20,141 bases of DNA, from positions 1 through 20,141 of the IMG/VR virus record IMGVR_UViG_3300017750_000167, one strand, 5' to 3'. The notes below the pieces were generated by a model that was not told the DNA's origin, ran no database searches, and worked only from the letters and a program-made list of their open reading frames with translations. Below, one piece after another: positions 19,771 through 20,141 of the stretch. A program made the translations under genes and the position numbers. This DNA comes from a virus. The stretch's first letter is position 1, and each line of letters starts with the position of its first letter.

Positions 19771-20141
19771 GCCCCCAGACGTTGCCCTACACGTTGCCGG
19801 GAATGCCATACAGGTAACCCCTAAAATACAAAAAACATGTCGGGATTGCTAGCAAATGGCAGGGGGGTGGGGTGGCCCATGCGTACCCGTGCAAGGCAAT
19901 ATTTATCTTTTCACCATCAATGATTGCCACGTATCACCTGCAGGCACCATATCCCGCGAACTAGCACCATAACCCCTGAAGAATACATGCGCCCGCGCCC
20001 TCCCGTGTCCGTGTCTTTTCATTTGTCACATGTTCGCAGGGTTTAATCGGTATGGTTTACCCTAAAGGCTGACTGTTTATGTTGATATAACTAGTACTAC
20101 GGGGACAATCCCAAAGGGTAAAACCCCAACAACTGCAACGG
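19771..20141. other. Gene-free stretch right of the terminator
   Basis: No convincing gene is seen on either strand. The stretch holds short direct repeats: ACGTTGCC at 19779-19786 and 19791-19798 (12 bases apart), and GCACCATATCCC (19944-19955) with GCACCATAACCC (19964-19975), 20 bases apart and so on the same helix face. A G-rich tract lies near 19858-19877. The position beside terS makes a packaging recognition site or genome end plausible, but no diagnostic end sequence is visible. Confidence 0.5.

Larger units (their letters stand above)
19463..20040. repeat. 12-base inverted repeat pair in the right-end region
   Basis: CATGTTCGCAGG occurs on the plus strand at 20029-20040 and on the minus strand at 19474-19463, just before the TerS start where its AGG forms part of the ribosome binding site. 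Two copies of 12 bases in about 700 bases are unlikely by chance, but the copy at the start codon has another reason to exist. A role is not established. Confidence 0.35.

Noticed and set aside
19858-19877. G-rich tract as a G-quadruplex
   Set aside because: Only two of the four G runs are longer than two bases, so a stable structure is doubtful.
19456-20141. tRNA gene or attachment site in the right-end region
   Set aside because: I found no cloverleaf with matching arms and no tRNA 3' end. Nothing supports an att site despite the recombinase-like gene nearby.

Overview
The window reads as the packaging, head, lysis and tail block of a tailed double-stranded DNA phage. It is most likely a podovirus of a Gram-negative, probably marine, bacterium. 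Every convincing gene lies on the minus strand, so the operon runs from high to low coordinates. Recognisable parts are a small terminase, a large terminase with Walker and nuclease motifs, a P22-type portal, a scaffold, an HK97-fold major capsid protein, a head-tail adaptor, a nozzle or DNA-stabilisation protein, and a tail fibre. There is no tape measure, tail sheath or tube gene, which fits a short-tailed particle. The marine assignment is an inference from recalled resemblance of several small proteins to families common in ocean phage metagenomes. No database was consulted.

Layout in transcription order: a gene-free right end (about 19456-20141) carries two divergent promoter-like sequences, an operator-like palindrome and a rightward terminator. 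The packaging block follows (19455-12632): TerS, two small proteins, TerL, a 585-residue protein with a tyrosine-recombinase core, a 72-residue protein, the portal, and a small gene overprinted on the portal 3' end. Then comes the head block (12639-7658): an 853-residue protein ending in a SleB-like wall hydrolase, the scaffold, the major capsid protein and a probable decoration protein. A lysis and accessory block (7564-4562) is preceded by its own promoter. It holds a Cys-rich exported-looking peptide, a 3-TM holin-like protein, a small 2-TM protein, a spanin-like membrane coiled coil, a T4-type lysozyme and several small basic proteins. The tail block (4562-1) holds a beta-rich virion protein, the adaptor, the nozzle, the repeat-containing tail fibre, a second beta-rich protein distantly related to the first, and the start of another tail protein cut by the window edge.

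Genes are tightly packed, with many 1-base (TAATG or TGATG) and 4-base overlaps, so translational coupling is likely. Five sequences match host sigma-70 promoters, each with exactly 17 bases between the boxes, and four of them sit directly before operon segments. This suggests transcription by host RNA polymerase. The most unusual item is the apparent tyrosine recombinase lying between TerL and portal, fused to a long coiled-coil and Ala/Gly-rich tail. The second is the divergent control region, which could produce an untranslated rightward RNA of about 80 nt.
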